From Helicobacter didelphidarum (GTDB lineage Bacteria > Campylobacterota > Campylobacteria > Campylobacterales > Helicobacteraceae), in assembly GCF_003364195.1 (NCBI RefSeq), contig NZ_NXLQ01000005.1, positions 29,434 to 93,433 of the forward strand: a stretch of 64,000 bases of DNA, given 5' to 3'. The notes under the pieces are model-generated. The model was not told the DNA's origin and made no database searches. It saw only the letters and a program-made list of their open reading frames with translations. A program made the position numbers and the translations under genes. Position 1 is the stretch's first letter; the number at the start of each line of letters is the position of its first letter. This document shows positions 18,557 through 27,870 of this stretch, one piece after another.

Positions 18557-19540
18557 CTATTTTTTGTTAATTTCGCTTAAAATTTCATCGACACCTCGAT
18601 TCTTTAGGGAGTTTATCATGTTTTGTAAAACATATTCTACTTCACCCTTTAAACAAATCTGTTCTTGAGTAAGCACTTTTGTGGCTTCAAGATTTCCTAC
18701 AATGCATTCGATCTTTAGCTGATTTTCTTTAAGATTTGTAACATGGATTCCGATTGGTGATTGACATCCTCCACCCAAAAGTTGTATAAATGCTCGTTCA
18801 ATATTACAACATAGTGCACTCTCTTTATGATGCAACGATTCCAATACTTTGTAGATTGCTTGATCGCGAAAATTTGGAGAGTATTTTGGATCACGACATT
18901 CTAACCCCAACGAACCTTGTGCCATAGCTGGAATCATCTCGTTTGTTTCAAGATGAATAACAAAAGGTATTTCATGTGCTATTCCCAATCGTTTTAGTCC
19001 CGCAGCAGCGAGGATAATTGCGTCAAATTCCCCATTTTTGAGTTTTTGCAATCTTGTTTGCACATTTCCTCTAAGACTTTGTGTATCAATATCGGAACGA
19101 ATTTTGTGTAACTGCATACTTCTTCGTAGTGAAGTTGTCCCAACTTTTGCATTTTTGGGTAGAGATTCTATGTTTGGATACTTTTCACTCACAAAGCAAT
19201 CTCTTGGATCTTCTCTTTTTGTGATACTTGCCAACATAAGTTGTGGTTCAATGATGACAGGCATATCTTTGAGTGAATGCACAGCAAAATCAATATTTCC
19301 ACAAAGAAGTTCATTCTCTAATTCTTTCGTAAAAAGTCCCTTTCCACCAATTTTTGCTAAGGGCGCATCTAAAATTTTATCCCCTTTTGTTTTAATACTT
19401 TTTAACTCTACACCGATACCTTGAGATTCTAACCGTTCTTTAATATGATTTGCCTGCCAAAGAGCCAACATTGAACCTCGTGTTCCAAGTATTAGAGGAG
19501 TTTTAGCTAATTCATCTTTATATCGTTGTGCGATATTCAT
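18557..19540 (-). CDS. hemC: hydroxymethylbilane synthase (porphobilinogen deaminase)
   Basis: Joins four porphobilinogen molecules into the linear tetrapyrrole precursor of haem. LILGTRGSMLALWQA is the N-terminal substrate-binding motif. FTKELENELL, AVHSLKDMP, TSLRRSMQL and LRGNVQTRLQKL are the conserved arginine and aspartate segments. LLGGGCQSPIGIH contains the cysteine that carries the dipyrromethane cofactor (about residue 245). Length of 327 is normal. An AAGGA site (GAAGGAATATAATG) sets the start. It heads the minus-strand run running through cvpA to recG. Confidence 0.96.
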   Translation of the reverse strand: MNIAQRYKDELAKTPLILGTRGSMLALWQANHIKERLESQGIGVELKSIKTKGDKILDAPLAKIGGKGLFTKELENELLCGNIDFAVHSLKDMPVIIEPQLMLASITKREDPRDCFVSEKYPNIESLPKNAKVGTTSLRRSMQLHKIRSDIDTQSLRGNVQTRLQKLKNGEFDAIILAAAGLKRLGIAHEIPFVIHLETNEMIPAMAQGSLGLECRDPKYSPNFRDQAIYKVLESLHHKESALCCNIERAFIQLLGGGCQSPIGIHVTNLKENQLKIECIVGNLEATKVLTQEQICLKGEVEYVLQNMINSLKNRGVDEILSEINKK

Positions 19541-20024
19541 TATATTCCTTCATCTCAAATTTCATTAAAATTATCATAACATAATATTTTTAAAATTTTA
19601 TTATCACTTTCTAGTTTTTCTTTTTTATACAGAATATCTCTTGCAATGCGGAATTTTTGTGATTAAAAATATTTTTATTAAATAGGTATATTCAAACATT
19701 CATATAAATTTCTTTATATATTAAGTTATAATTCTATGATTCAAAATTGTAACTATTTATTATTTATAAAAAAATATACTTTTATCAAAATAGTAAAGAT
19801 TTTTATAAAGACTATGAAATACATAGATATGATAACTAGGTAGAAATTATGCAATATATTTATCAATAAATCTAAGATTATTAAAAATGGAATCTATAAA
19901 TATTCTTAATGGCTTAAACACCAGAGATTTATTCTTATTTTGTAAATTTGTATAATTTTTACTTTATTTTTTTTATGGATTCTTTAGAATCTTCAATGAA
20001 TGGATTTATTAAGGAATATTAGGA
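19541..20024. other. 484-base intergenic region between hemC and the arsS-like gene
   Basis: A very AT-rich divergent region. I see no response-regulator gene or remnant, no tRNA, and no ORF longer than about 10 codons with a ribosome site. It contains an extended -10 element for the downstream kinase (19951-19956) and a T8 run just after it. Confidence 0.6.
19951..19956 (+). promoter_or_regulatory. extended -10 element for the arsS-like kinase gene
   Basis: TTTGTATAAT, 68 bases before the start codon at 20025. The gene therefore has its own promoter, consistent with it standing alone. Confidence 0.5.
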
Positions 20025-21305
20025 ATGTGGAGAAGTACTTCGATTTTTTTTCAGATTAGCCTACTTTTTGCATGTGCACTTATCAGCTTTTTGGCTGTTG
20101 CATTCTTTTACGGAAAAATTCAACCAAGCTTGGAAAGCATCAGACAATATAATACAATCGTTAGTGCAATTAGCAAAATGCGACAATTTAATGCAAGTCT
20201 AAATGACATACGATGGTTCTTGGAAGAAGAAAACTTCCATGAACTGGATTTAACAGAAGAAGAAAAGGCACGATTTATTTCTAACACACAAATCCCAAAA
20301 ATTGGTGGCTTCAATATTAGCGTGATTCAAGAAGATGATAATATTTTTATTGCACTACGTACACAAAAAGACTTTATCATATATCAAGATCCTATAATAT
20401 TTAGTTGGTCTAAATATTCTGCAATCACTATTTTAGGGGCAACAATCCTTGTGGTAATTTATATTATGCTTATGAAGCGGCTGATTCCGCTTAATCATAT
20501 CAAATCAGAGATTATTAATATGACGAGGGATAATGTATTTCGTAAAATTACTCATGGTGAAAATAACCAAGATGAAATTGGTGAAGTCGTGCGTGAATTT
20601 AATCGCTCTATTGCCAAAATCAATGCTGTGGATGAATCGCGTATGCTTTTTTTACGATCTATTATGCATGAACTTAAAACTCCCATTACGAAAGGAAGAA
20701 TTGTTGCTGAAATGGTAACTAACGATAAACAGAAACAGCGATTATGTAGTGTTTTTGAGCGTCTAAATACATTAATTAATGAATTTGCAAAAATAGAGCA
20801 ATTAGCAAGTAAAAACTATAATGTTCAAAAAACTGAAATTTTAGTAACTGATATGATTAATGAAGTGATGAATATGCTTTTAATTGACCAAAACAATCAA
20901 AATATTATCACACTTAATCACCACAATGATCTGATTAAAGCAGATTTTGATCTCTTTGCTTTAAGTATAAAGAATCTTGTAGATAATGCAATAAAATATA
21001 GCGAAGATTCAAAAGTTATCATAGAAACAAATCGTAATGATATTTCAATTAAAAATAAAGGAGAACCACTAAAGCTAAATATTAATGAATATTTTAAACC
21101 TTATTTCAAAGATATAAAAAATCCACTTTCACAAGGTTTTGGACTTGGAATGTATATTATAAAAAGCACACTTGAAGCACAGAATTTTGACTTATCCTAT
21201 AAATATGAAAATGGTTACAATACTTTTATCATTCATAATTGTATTATTGAGAATTTTTGTATTCTACAAAAGAATGATACCCACACTATTAAGAATAAAA
21301 ATTAA
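20025..21305 (+). CDS. arsS: ArsS-like (CpxA-type) sensor histidine kinase
   Basis: A membrane sensor kinase of 426 residues, resembling HP0165 (ArsS), the acid-responsive kinase of H. pylori. Membrane helices lie at about 8-28 and 133-153 and flank a periplasmic sensor of about 100 residues. A HAMP segment follows (about 155-205), then the H-box RSIMHELKTPITKGRI (phospho-His about residue 214), the N-box NLVDNAIKYSE (about 325) and the G-box GFGLGMYIIKSTL. Only two His residues appear before the catalytic region, and the periplasmic domain seems His-poor. The usual partner response regulator is absent on either side; the gene stands alone between hemC (divergent) and a convergent phosphatase gene. 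AAGGA-like sites precede the ATG. Confidence 0.85.
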   Translation: MWRSTSIFFQISLLFACALISFLAVAFFYGKIQPSLESIRQYNTIVSAISKMRQFNASLNDIRWFLEEENFHELDLTEEEKARFISNTQIPKIGGFNISVIQEDDNIFIALRTQKDFIIYQDPIIFSWSKYSAITILGATILVVIYIMLMKRLIPLNHIKSEIINMTRDNVFRKITHGENNQDEIGEVVREFNRSIAKINAVDESRMLFLRSIMHELKTPITKGRIVAEMVTNDKQKQRLCSVFERLNTLINEFAKIEQLASKNYNVQKTEILVTDMINEVMNMLLIDQNNQNIITLNHHNDLIKADFDLFALSIKNLVDNAIKYSEDSKVIIETNRNDISIKNKGEPLKLNINEYFKPYFKDIKNPLSQGFGLGMYIIKSTLEAQNFDLSYKYENGYNTFIIHNCIIENFCILQKNDTHTIKNKN

Positions 21306-21338
21306 TTGTAATATTTAAAAAGTTTTAATACAAGAGAT

Positions 21339-22049
21339 TCAAAAAGGAAAATCTATTGATTTTTCTTCTCCACGAAAAATGCAATATATCTTAGAATCTT
21401 TACGATATAAAAATGCACCCTCCAACATGTATGGCCAGAAGAAATCTTTTTCATCTTTTGGCACGATACCATGGCAAAAACAGACAATAGCAATTAAAAA
21501 AGTGTCGTGCGTAACAAATATTTCCATACCATTGTTGTGTGTAAAATTGTTAATGCCTTGAAATATTTGATTATCTTGTTTAAAATTTTGCTCTCGAAAA
21601 ATATATGAAAAAAGTATTTTCATTGTTTCATGAATATCCTTCATGCCTTGTAGTTTTTCACCTCTTATAAATGTAGCCATAATCCAATAAGGTGAATATT
21701 TTAAAAATAATTCCCTTGCAAGAGACATATCACTAATGTAAGAATCTGTAAGAATATTAGTAGAGTGAATTGCAAGATTTTTCTTTGTGCTTTTTTCATA
21801 TCCGGAAGCAATACCTTTTGCAGTTTGCACACATCGCTCAATAATACTTGTATGAATGCAATTAATATCAAACTTACAATATTTTCCAAAGTGTTCTGCC
21901 ATTACCTCGCCTTCGCGTGTAAGCAATACATTCTCACCCATATCATTTGGCGGTATTTTATCACGCAAAGAATGCCTGAGAATCATTTTTGCATTTTGAG
22001 GACATATCGCTGCACTTTTTGCAAATCCCTCATAAATTGTGTTTATCAT
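21339..22049 (-). CDS. histidine phosphatase superfamily protein
   Basis: A 236-residue soluble protein. MILRHSLRD carries the Arg-His pair of the RHG-type catalytic motif, with Ser in place of Gly. CVQTAKGIASG matches the second conserved Arg region, and VTHDTFLIAIVCF gives the C-terminal catalytic His-Asp. The insert between them (about 85-155) is helical, as in acid-phosphatase-like branches. The substrate is unknown. It begins 12 bases after the lptD stop on the same strand, so it is probably in the lptD operon. It converges with the arsS-like kinase; I see no evidence that it dephosphorylates that kinase. Confidence 0.8.
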   Translation of the reverse strand: MINTIYEGFAKSAAICPQNAKMILRHSLRDKIPPNDMGENVLLTREGEVMAEHFGKYCKFDINCIHTSIIERCVQTAKGIASGYEKSTKKNLAIHSTNILTDSYISDMSLARELFLKYSPYWIMATFIRGEKLQGMKDIHETMKILFSYIFREQNFKQDNQIFQGINNFTHNNGMEIFVTHDTFLIAIVCFCHGIVPKDEKDFFWPYMLEGAFLYRKDSKIYCIFRGEEKSIDFPF

Positions 22050-22060
22050 TTTTTCTCCTA

Positions 22061-24577
22061 TTATTGTTGTGATCTCTCTTCAACTTTTGGTCGCAATCTA
22101 TATGTATAATTAAAGCTTGTTAATGGAACAAATTTAAACTCTGCTCGCACATATATATTATCAATGATACTTACAGAGTTACCTTGCGAAAGAATTGGGG
22201 TTCTATTACTACCAGCTTTTATCCCAACACCAAAGCACTTAATATCCTTATACACACCAAATCCAATATTAATAATATTTTTGGACTTAAAATCATAAGC
22301 AATATCTGCCACAAAGCCAAAATATCCCAAATCCCCTCTAAATGAAGCACTCAAATAATTTGTTGCATCAACAGATTGAAAAGTTAAGGTTGTTGGGTCA
22401 TTTTTCCACATTGTATCATCTCTTTTAAGATAATACGAAATACTTGCTGCATAAGAATCTTTGATATAACTTGCATTCAAACCAACTTCTGTAAAGCTGT
22501 TATAAAACCATGAATAAAAAACACTTGCATTCAAATAAAGTCCAGAAATTGGTGAAGTTCCTATTTTATTTTCCATTGGAATCTTTAAATACGAAATTGG
22601 ATCGTTAAAATTAAAAGATTGTGTAAGTTTCCAATAAAATATCTCATTACCTTTGTTATTATAAATATAGTTTGCCAGATTTATATCAAGTCGCTTTAGT
22701 GTTTGATTTAAACCACTAAAGATAGATGGGTCCCATATATCTTCACCATTTTGTATCCTCTCTAATTGTGAGGTGCTAAGGTTTGCAAAACCTTGCAATA
22801 TACTCTTATTAATTATACCATTTGAAAAAAATGCAGATTCAATAGGAGAATTAAAAATAATTGAAGTTTGCAAAGAATGAAAGAATTTATTATACTTTTT
22901 CCCTATATCACTATTAAGAGAAATCCGATAATTGAGATATGCATAATTTCCAACTTGTCCATTAAGCTGTGTTGGTGTTTGTGAATTTATTCCAGAATAA
23001 ACTTTTGTATTCTCTGTATTGACTGCATAAATATTTCCTGCATAGGCATTCAACCATGCACCAATGGAGAAATACTTATTTAAAAATGAGAATTGCATAC
23101 CCACTGGTAGTGAAATTTCGCTTGATAAATATGAGAAACCTTGTTGCCTTGAACCATATTTCATTTGATAGTTAAATGAGTAAAGCAACTCTTTAATAAA
23201 CAATGTTCCCATATATTTATGATATTGAATATGGGGTAAATCTTGAATGGTAGTTGCATTAACTGGAGAATACAGATTCAGATAATAACGCATATTCACT
23301 CCGAAATAATGGTGTGTTGTTTGTGCAAAAAGATTGATTTTTGAAGTATAATGTGTCGTGTTAAGATAATAGCGAATATCATTCAGACGCATATAATCAA
23401 TATCATTCATGAATGCAAAATCAAAAAACATACCATTGTCAAGTTTTGTTTTTGCTCCAAAGTATTTTTGAATTACATTTCGCTTGCTATGTTTAAAATC
23501 AAAACCATATACATGCTGATTAAGTGCATTAAATCTTTGCATATAGCTATTAAAATTGTAAAAGTATTTAAAATTTAGTAAATACTTATCATTACTAGAA
23601 TCAACTGCCCTAAATTCAAAATTCATTCCTACACCTTTTGATGTTCTTATTTGAGGGCTAAGAGTCATATCCCAAAAGTTTTGCACTGCAATATAATATG
23701 GTTGAATATATGCAAAACCATCAGTTCCAGAACTACCTAATGTTGGGTAGAGGAATCCGCTTGTGCGTTCATTTTCTAAAGAAAATCGTAAATAAGGTGA
23801 GTAAAATACAGGAATATCACCAATATAAATTTTTGGATGCCAAAGAGCTAGAGTTTTATTTTCTTGACTATAATATCCGCGTGATGCATTAATTCTCCAA
23901 GCAGGATTAGTATAAGAACAACCAGATACTATTGAATGAGCAAATCGATAGGTCATTTTTTGCTGATTTGCACTTTCCGCATTTGTCCAGATACCTGTTT
24001 TTGTATCTTGAATGTAAAATGGACGAATAATGCCAAAATTGATATTAAGATAAATTGTAGCTTGTTGTGTATAAACTGAGAGTGTATCACCCTTATAGAT
24101 TCTCACATGTCCCTGCAATCTAGCCTGTCTCAATGTGGGATTATAAATAATTTTATCAGCAATAATATATGCATCTTTATTTTTTAAAATCGCATTTCCA
24201 TGAATTACCATATAGTTATCATAGTGTTCAATATTTTCACCCAAGAGTTCAAAAAGTTTTGTTTGATCTGTATCTCTTTTCTCTACACCTGTTTTGAGAT
24301 TTTTACTCATGTCATTTTTTTCTTTTTCCGTAAGTTTTTCTTTTGGTTGATTATCTTCCAATAAAGATTCTTGATTTGTTGAAGGTGTAGTGATTAGTTG
24401 TTTATTTTTATGATCATAAAAATATGGATTAGTAGATTCTGAAATAAGTGGTGAATTGTTCATAGAATTTCTATTATCTATTTTTTTTGCAGAATCCATG
24501 CTTTGAGCAAAAATAAAAAGCTGTGAAATAAATACAATAATAACAAAAGTAAAAAAAAATCTAATTAGAGACAACAA
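22061..24577 (-). CDS. lptD: LPS-assembly outer membrane protein LptD
   Basis: An outer-membrane beta-barrel translocon that inserts lipopolysaccharide into the outer leaflet. The N-terminus is a signal peptide (about 1-24, FFFTFVIIVFISQLFIFAQS). A periplasmic OstA/jellyroll domain follows (about 105-230; AYIIADKIIYNPTLRQARLQG and YRFAHSIVSGCSYTNPAW). The barrel (about 240-838) starts with PVFYSPYLRFSLENERTSGFLYPTLG, where the PV/FYSPY segment is the LptD signature. Its end is aromatic-rich (FNYTYRLR). Length 838 is in range. Its 5' end overlaps the RDD gene by 17 bases. The order purD, RDD, lptD matches H. pylori as I recall it. Only one Cys is evident near the jellyroll, so the E. coli disulfide scheme may not apply. 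Confidence 0.93.
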   Translation of the reverse strand: MLSLIRFFFTFVIIVFISQLFIFAQSMDSAKKIDNRNSMNNSPLISESTNPYFYDHKNKQLITTPSTNQESLLEDNQPKEKLTEKEKNDMSKNLKTGVEKRDTDQTKLFELLGENIEHYDNYMVIHGNAILKNKDAYIIADKIIYNPTLRQARLQGHVRIYKGDTLSVYTQQATIYLNINFGIIRPFYIQDTKTGIWTNAESANQQKMTYRFAHSIVSGCSYTNPAWRINASRGYYSQENKTLALWHPKIYIGDIPVFYSPYLRFSLENERTSGFLYPTLGSSGTDGFAYIQPYYIAVQNFWDMTLSPQIRTSKGVGMNFEFRAVDSSNDKYLLNFKYFYNFNSYMQRFNALNQHVYGFDFKHSKRNVIQKYFGAKTKLDNGMFFDFAFMNDIDYMRLNDIRYYLNTTHYTSKINLFAQTTHHYFGVNMRYYLNLYSPVNATTIQDLPHIQYHKYMGTLFIKELLYSFNYQMKYGSRQQGFSYLSSEISLPVGMQFSFLNKYFSIGAWLNAYAGNIYAVNTENTKVYSGINSQTPTQLNGQVGNYAYLNYRISLNSDIGKKYNKFFHSLQTSIIFNSPIESAFFSNGIINKSILQGFANLSTSQLERIQNGEDIWDPSIFSGLNQTLKRLDINLANYIYNNKGNEIFYWKLTQSFNFNDPISYLKIPMENKIGTSPISGLYLNASVFYSWFYNSFTEVGLNASYIKDSYAASISYYLKRDDTMWKNDPTTLTFQSVDATNYLSASFRGDLGYFGFVADIAYDFKSKNIINIGFGVYKDIKCFGVGIKAGSNRTPILSQGNSVSIIDNIYVRAEFKFVPLTSFNYTYRLRPKVEERSQQ

Positions 24578-25115
24578 TGGTTTTACTCATCTTATCATAA
24601 AATGTACGAGCAAATTTATCTATAAATGCAGGTATAAAGCCAATTAATAAAGCAGTTCCAAACAAATATTTCAAAATAGATCGCTTCATGCAAATATGTA
24701 ATGAAGGTTTATCAAAATTTTGTGCATTTACAACTTTGATTTTCAAAATAATTTGTCCAAGTGTTGCCCCATAACGATATACAAATAAAAAGTTATAAAT
24801 AATCTCTAACCCGGCACATATTACCATATAGAGAAGTAATATGTCTAAAGCATTCTTACTATTTTTACGAATCTCCTCAAGCACAGCACCATTATCAGGC
24901 GTAGTATTTAAATTGATTTCCCTATGTTGAGATTTATATGATTGCAACAAGACTTCATTTGCCATAGCAATTTTGTCTTTTTGTTCATTTGAAACTAAGA
25001 GTGCGAGTAAAAGAAAAATAATTAGCATATCAATTAAATATGCACCAATTCGTGTGATAATGGGTGCAATACTAATATTTTCACGATAGAGATCGTTTTC
25101 TAGTCGAGTATCCAT
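24561..25115 (-). CDS. RDD-family membrane protein
   Basis: A protein of 184 residues with the RDD layout: a first helix (about 20-44) preceded by the conserved Arg (ITRIGAYLIDMLIIFLLL, where the R and D of RDD fall at either end), a hydrophilic loop (about 48-90), a second helix (about 92-115) and ATLGQIILKIKVVN with its Gly-Gln and Lys residues. A last hydrophobic segment lies near the C-terminus. RDD proteins are of varied or unknown function, and some are proposed Na+/H+ exchangers. It overlaps lptD by 17 bases and follows purD by 30, giving a tight operon. Confidence 0.85.
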   Translation of the reverse strand: MDTRLENDLYRENISIAPIITRIGAYLIDMLIIFLLLALLVSNEQKDKIAMANEVLLQSYKSQHREINLNTTPDNGAVLEEIRKNSKNALDILLLYMVICAGLEIIYNFLFVYRYGATLGQIILKIKVVNAQNFDKPSLHICMKRSILKYLFGTALLIGFIPAFIDKFARTFYDKMSKTIVVSN

Positions 25116-25145
25116 AGTGCCTTCTTAAATATTTTTAGAATTTTA

Positions 25146-26489
25146 CTATATATTTTTTAATGCTTGATAGCCAATATCTTTGCGATAATGTTTGCCTTCA
25201 AAATCAATACATGTGGCAAGTTTATAAGCATTGTCTCGTGCTTCTTGTATATTTTTTCCTTTTCCCAGCACGACAACAGCCCTTCCGCTATTAGCATATA
25301 AGATTCTATCTTTGAGGGTTGTATTAGCAAAAATAAAATGTCCAATTTCAGAATCTTTATTTTGTAATGTAGAATCTACATCTTTACAGGAATCTTGAAA
25401 TGTAATTTTTGCAGGATAATTCTCTGACTTAAAATTCTGTGCATAATCACTACTTGATAGAACAACACATACGCAATATATATCATAAAATTCAATGGTA
25501 TCAATTTTCTCGCCTTTTGCAAAAGAAGAGAGAATTTTAAAAAGAGGAGTCTTTAATGTTGGCAATAAAACTTCACATTCTGGATCACCAAAACGAACAT
25601 TATATTCCAGTAAATAAGGCTCATTTTTTACTATCATAATACCAGCAAAAAGCACACCTTGATAGGGTTGCCCCATATTTTTAAGTGTTTGAAATGTTGG
25701 AGTAAGAATTTTATTTTTAATTTTTTCTTCCAAATCATCATTATAAAGATTCTTAGGAAGTTTTGTATAAGCCCCCATACCTCCTGTATTTGGTCCTTTA
25801 TCACCATCAAACAATCTTTTATGGTCTTGACATGCAGGTAAAACCACATAATCATCTCCATTGCTTAATGCAAAGACAGAAAGCTCATAGCCATCAAGAA
25901 ACTCTTCAATGATAACCTTTTTTCCAGAATCGCCAAAAAGTTTGCCCTCCAACATTTCTTGTAGTTTTTCTTTTGCCTCTGTTTTAGAATCTAAAATCAG
26001 AACACCTTTTCCACCACATAATCCATTTGCCTTAAGAACTATTGGGAGAGGGAGAGATTCTATAAATGCAAAACCCTCTATTATATTTTCAAGCATAATC
26101 TCCCTATATCGTGCAGTAGGCACATGAATATTTGAAATAAATTCTTTCATATATGCCTTTGAACCTTCAAGTTGTGCATTTGCAAGACTTGGACCAAAAA
26201 CGGGTATTCCATGCAATCGTAAAAAATCGCTAATACCATCCATAAGCGGTGCTTCAGGACCAATGACAACAAGAGCAATATAATTTTCTTGAATTACTTG
26301 CAGTAATTCATCATGATTTTTATAAGTCAAGCTTTTTGCATTCAAATAAAGTGTCGCTGCGGGATTTTGCGGGGCAAAAAAAATATCACCGACTTCTTTA
26401 TCCTGTTGTAGGGCAAGAGCAATTGCATACTCTCTCCCACCATTGCCAATAATTAAAACTGATTGCGGTAGAGTTCTTGTGTGTTGCAA
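25146..26489 (-). CDS. purD: phosphoribosylamine-glycine ligase (GARS)
   Basis: Second committed step of purine synthesis: ATP-dependent joining of glycine to phosphoribosylamine. VLIIGNGGREYAIALAL is the N-terminal motif. GPEAPLMDGISD, FGPSLANAQLEGSK and IVLKANGLCGGKGVLI (ATP-grasp) follow. FNVRFGDPECEVLLP reads here as YNVRFGDPECEVLLP, the PurD signature around residue 295. PNTGGMGAYTKLP is also conserved. Length of 447 is slightly above the usual 420-430, with extra residues around 365-385. It is the first gene of the purD-RDD-lptD-phosphatase run. Confidence 0.96.
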   Translation of the reverse strand: MQHTRTLPQSVLIIGNGGREYAIALALQQDKEVGDIFFAPQNPAATLYLNAKSLTYKNHDELLQVIQENYIALVVIGPEAPLMDGISDFLRLHGIPVFGPSLANAQLEGSKAYMKEFISNIHVPTARYREIMLENIIEGFAFIESLPLPIVLKANGLCGGKGVLILDSKTEAKEKLQEMLEGKLFGDSGKKVIIEEFLDGYELSVFALSNGDDYVVLPACQDHKRLFDGDKGPNTGGMGAYTKLPKNLYNDDLEEKIKNKILTPTFQTLKNMGQPYQGVLFAGIMIVKNEPYLLEYNVRFGDPECEVLLPTLKTPLFKILSSFAKGEKIDTIEFYDIYCVCVVLSSSDYAQNFKSENYPAKITFQDSCKDVDSTLQNKDSEIGHFIFANTTLKDRILYANSGRAVVVLGKGKNIQEARDNAYKLATCIDFEGKHYRKDIGYQALKNI

Positions 26490-26599
26490 AATTTTCCTTT
26501 TATATTCATAGTTTAAGATTTAATAAAACTAAAATTTTCGATATTGCAATTTAGATTAATTTTTAACTTTATTAAATATTAAAATCTGAAATACCCAAA

Positions 26600-26700
26600 A
26601 GAACGTTACTCTTGTATATTGTGTAAGCCCAACAAAAGCTACAACAGATAGGGCTTTATTTGCTAATTAGGCGACAGGTCCTAAAATGCATAGCATTTTT
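26600..26700 (+). ncRNA. candidate small RNA with terminator-like hairpin
   Basis: Two hairpins lie in the purD/rluD gap, where no gene ends and a terminator is not expected. The first pairs AAGCCC (26625-26630) with GGGCTT (26651-26656). The second is AAAATGC-ATA-GCATTTTT (26683-26700), a compact hairpin running into five Ts like a Rho-independent terminator on the plus strand. The local GC content is higher than in the flanks. No strong -10 was found before it, so this stays a candidate. Confidence 0.3.
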
Positions 26701-26834
26701 CACTATTATTCATAGAACAGAGATGTCGGCACACATAGCGTATGCAACCCAAAAAATAATTTTAAATAGACTACCAATTTTGAAAAGAGAAACACGAAAC
26801 TTTCAGATATGTAGAATTATAGCAAATTTTTTGA

Positions 26835-26840
26835 TAAAAT
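26835..26840 (+). promoter_or_regulatory. extended -10 element for the rluD-to-envC operon
   Basis: TTGATAAAAT: TAAAAT with an upstream TG, 26 bases before the start codon at 26866. This would drive the six-gene plus-strand operon. Confidence 0.45.
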
Positions 26841-26865
26841 GAGATGATTAATTATAAGGATAAAG

Positions 26866-27840
26866 ATGCAAATACTTTACTCTTTTTGTATTTTACATGA
26901 TTTTTCTCGTTTAGATTTTGCTTTAAGCGAAATTTTAGATATATCTCGTTCACAAGTAAGTCAATGGATAGAAAAAAATCTTGTGGCAGTAAATGGATTA
27001 GTTGCTAAAAAAAGTAGAGTGCTTAAAAAAGGAGAGGTAATTACTATTTCTGGCGTTAAACAGAGAAAAGATTGTCAAAACTTAGAACTGCTGAAAGAAA
27101 TTTCCATAGAGATTATCCATGAAACAAATGACTATATCATACTAAATAAACCACGAGATTTAGTTGTCCATCATGCTCCAAGCGTAAAGGGTATTACACT
27201 TACAGATTATCTCAAAGTGCATAATTATGAACTATCTACAATAAGTGGCGAAAATCGTTTTGGTATTGTCCATAGGCTTGATAAGGATACAAGCGGGGCT
27301 ATTTTAGTCGCAAAAAATAATGAATCTCACTTAAAATTCTCAAATATGTTAAAAAATCGCACAATGGGAAGAATCTATATTTGCGTCATTAATTCCCCAT
27401 TAAAAGAGAATGTAATTATAGAATGTTTTTTGGGACGCAATCCAAATGATCGTTTAAAAATTACAAAACTTGATAAAACAAAATTCCCACAAGCACGAGA
27501 TTCTAAAAGTGAGTTTAGAAAGATTATGCAAAGTAAAAATGGGCAATATGAGCTTATTGGAGTGCGACTTTATAGCGGTAGGACACACCAGATTCGCGCA
27601 CATTTGAATGTGTTGCAACGGTATATTTATGGGGATATGCTTTATAGTCCAGAAAAATTAGCAAAAGATTATAAAACAAAAATGTTACTTCATGCACAAC
27701 TTCTTTATTTTGAAGAAAATGTTTTTATTGCAAAAATACCTAAAGATTTGGTAAAATTCCTAGAAGAAAACTTTTTAGATTATCAAAATGTGCTGGAATC
27801 ACACTTAACAAAATGGCAAAATGAATTGCGTTCTTATTGA
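26866..27840 (+). CDS. rluD: RluA/RluD-family 23S rRNA pseudouridine synthase
   Basis: Converts specific uridines of large-subunit rRNA to pseudouridine. An S4 RNA-binding domain is at the N-terminus (about 14-70, SRSQVSQWIEKNLVAVNG). The catalytic domain has YIILNKPRDLVVHHA and VHRLDKDTSGAILVAK (catalytic Asp about residue 146; HRLD-x-x-TSG is the RluA signature), then LYSGRTHQIRAHL near the C-terminus. The 324-residue length is typical. H. pylori has the homologue (HP0745, from memory) in the same place before an Fn3 protein and trmB. AAGGA lies 7 bases before the ATG. The exact target uridine is not shown by the sequence. Confidence 0.9.
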   Translation: MQILYSFCILHDFSRLDFALSEILDISRSQVSQWIEKNLVAVNGLVAKKSRVLKKGEVITISGVKQRKDCQNLELLKEISIEIIHETNDYIILNKPRDLVVHHAPSVKGITLTDYLKVHNYELSTISGENRFGIVHRLDKDTSGAILVAKNNESHLKFSNMLKNRTMGRIYICVINSPLKENVIIECFLGRNPNDRLKITKLDKTKFPQARDSKSEFRKIMQSKNGQYELIGVRLYSGRTHQIRAHLNVLQRYIYGDMLYSPEKLAKDYKTKMLLHAQLLYFEENVFIAKIPKDLVKFLEENFLDYQNVLESHLTKWQNELRSY

Positions 27841-27870
27841 TTAAGTTAAAATTAAGGAGTAAATATCAGA

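Larger units (their letters stand above)
26490..26865. other. 376-base divergent intergenic region (purD / rluD)
   Basis: It holds promoters for both neighbours and a small structured segment (26600-26700, described separately). I checked for a purine riboswitch core and for SRP RNA and tRNA motifs and saw none. No convincing ORF. Confidence 0.5.

Noticed and set aside
26490..26600. Purine riboswitch before purD
   Set aside because: No matching stem-loop core; the region is nearly all A and T.
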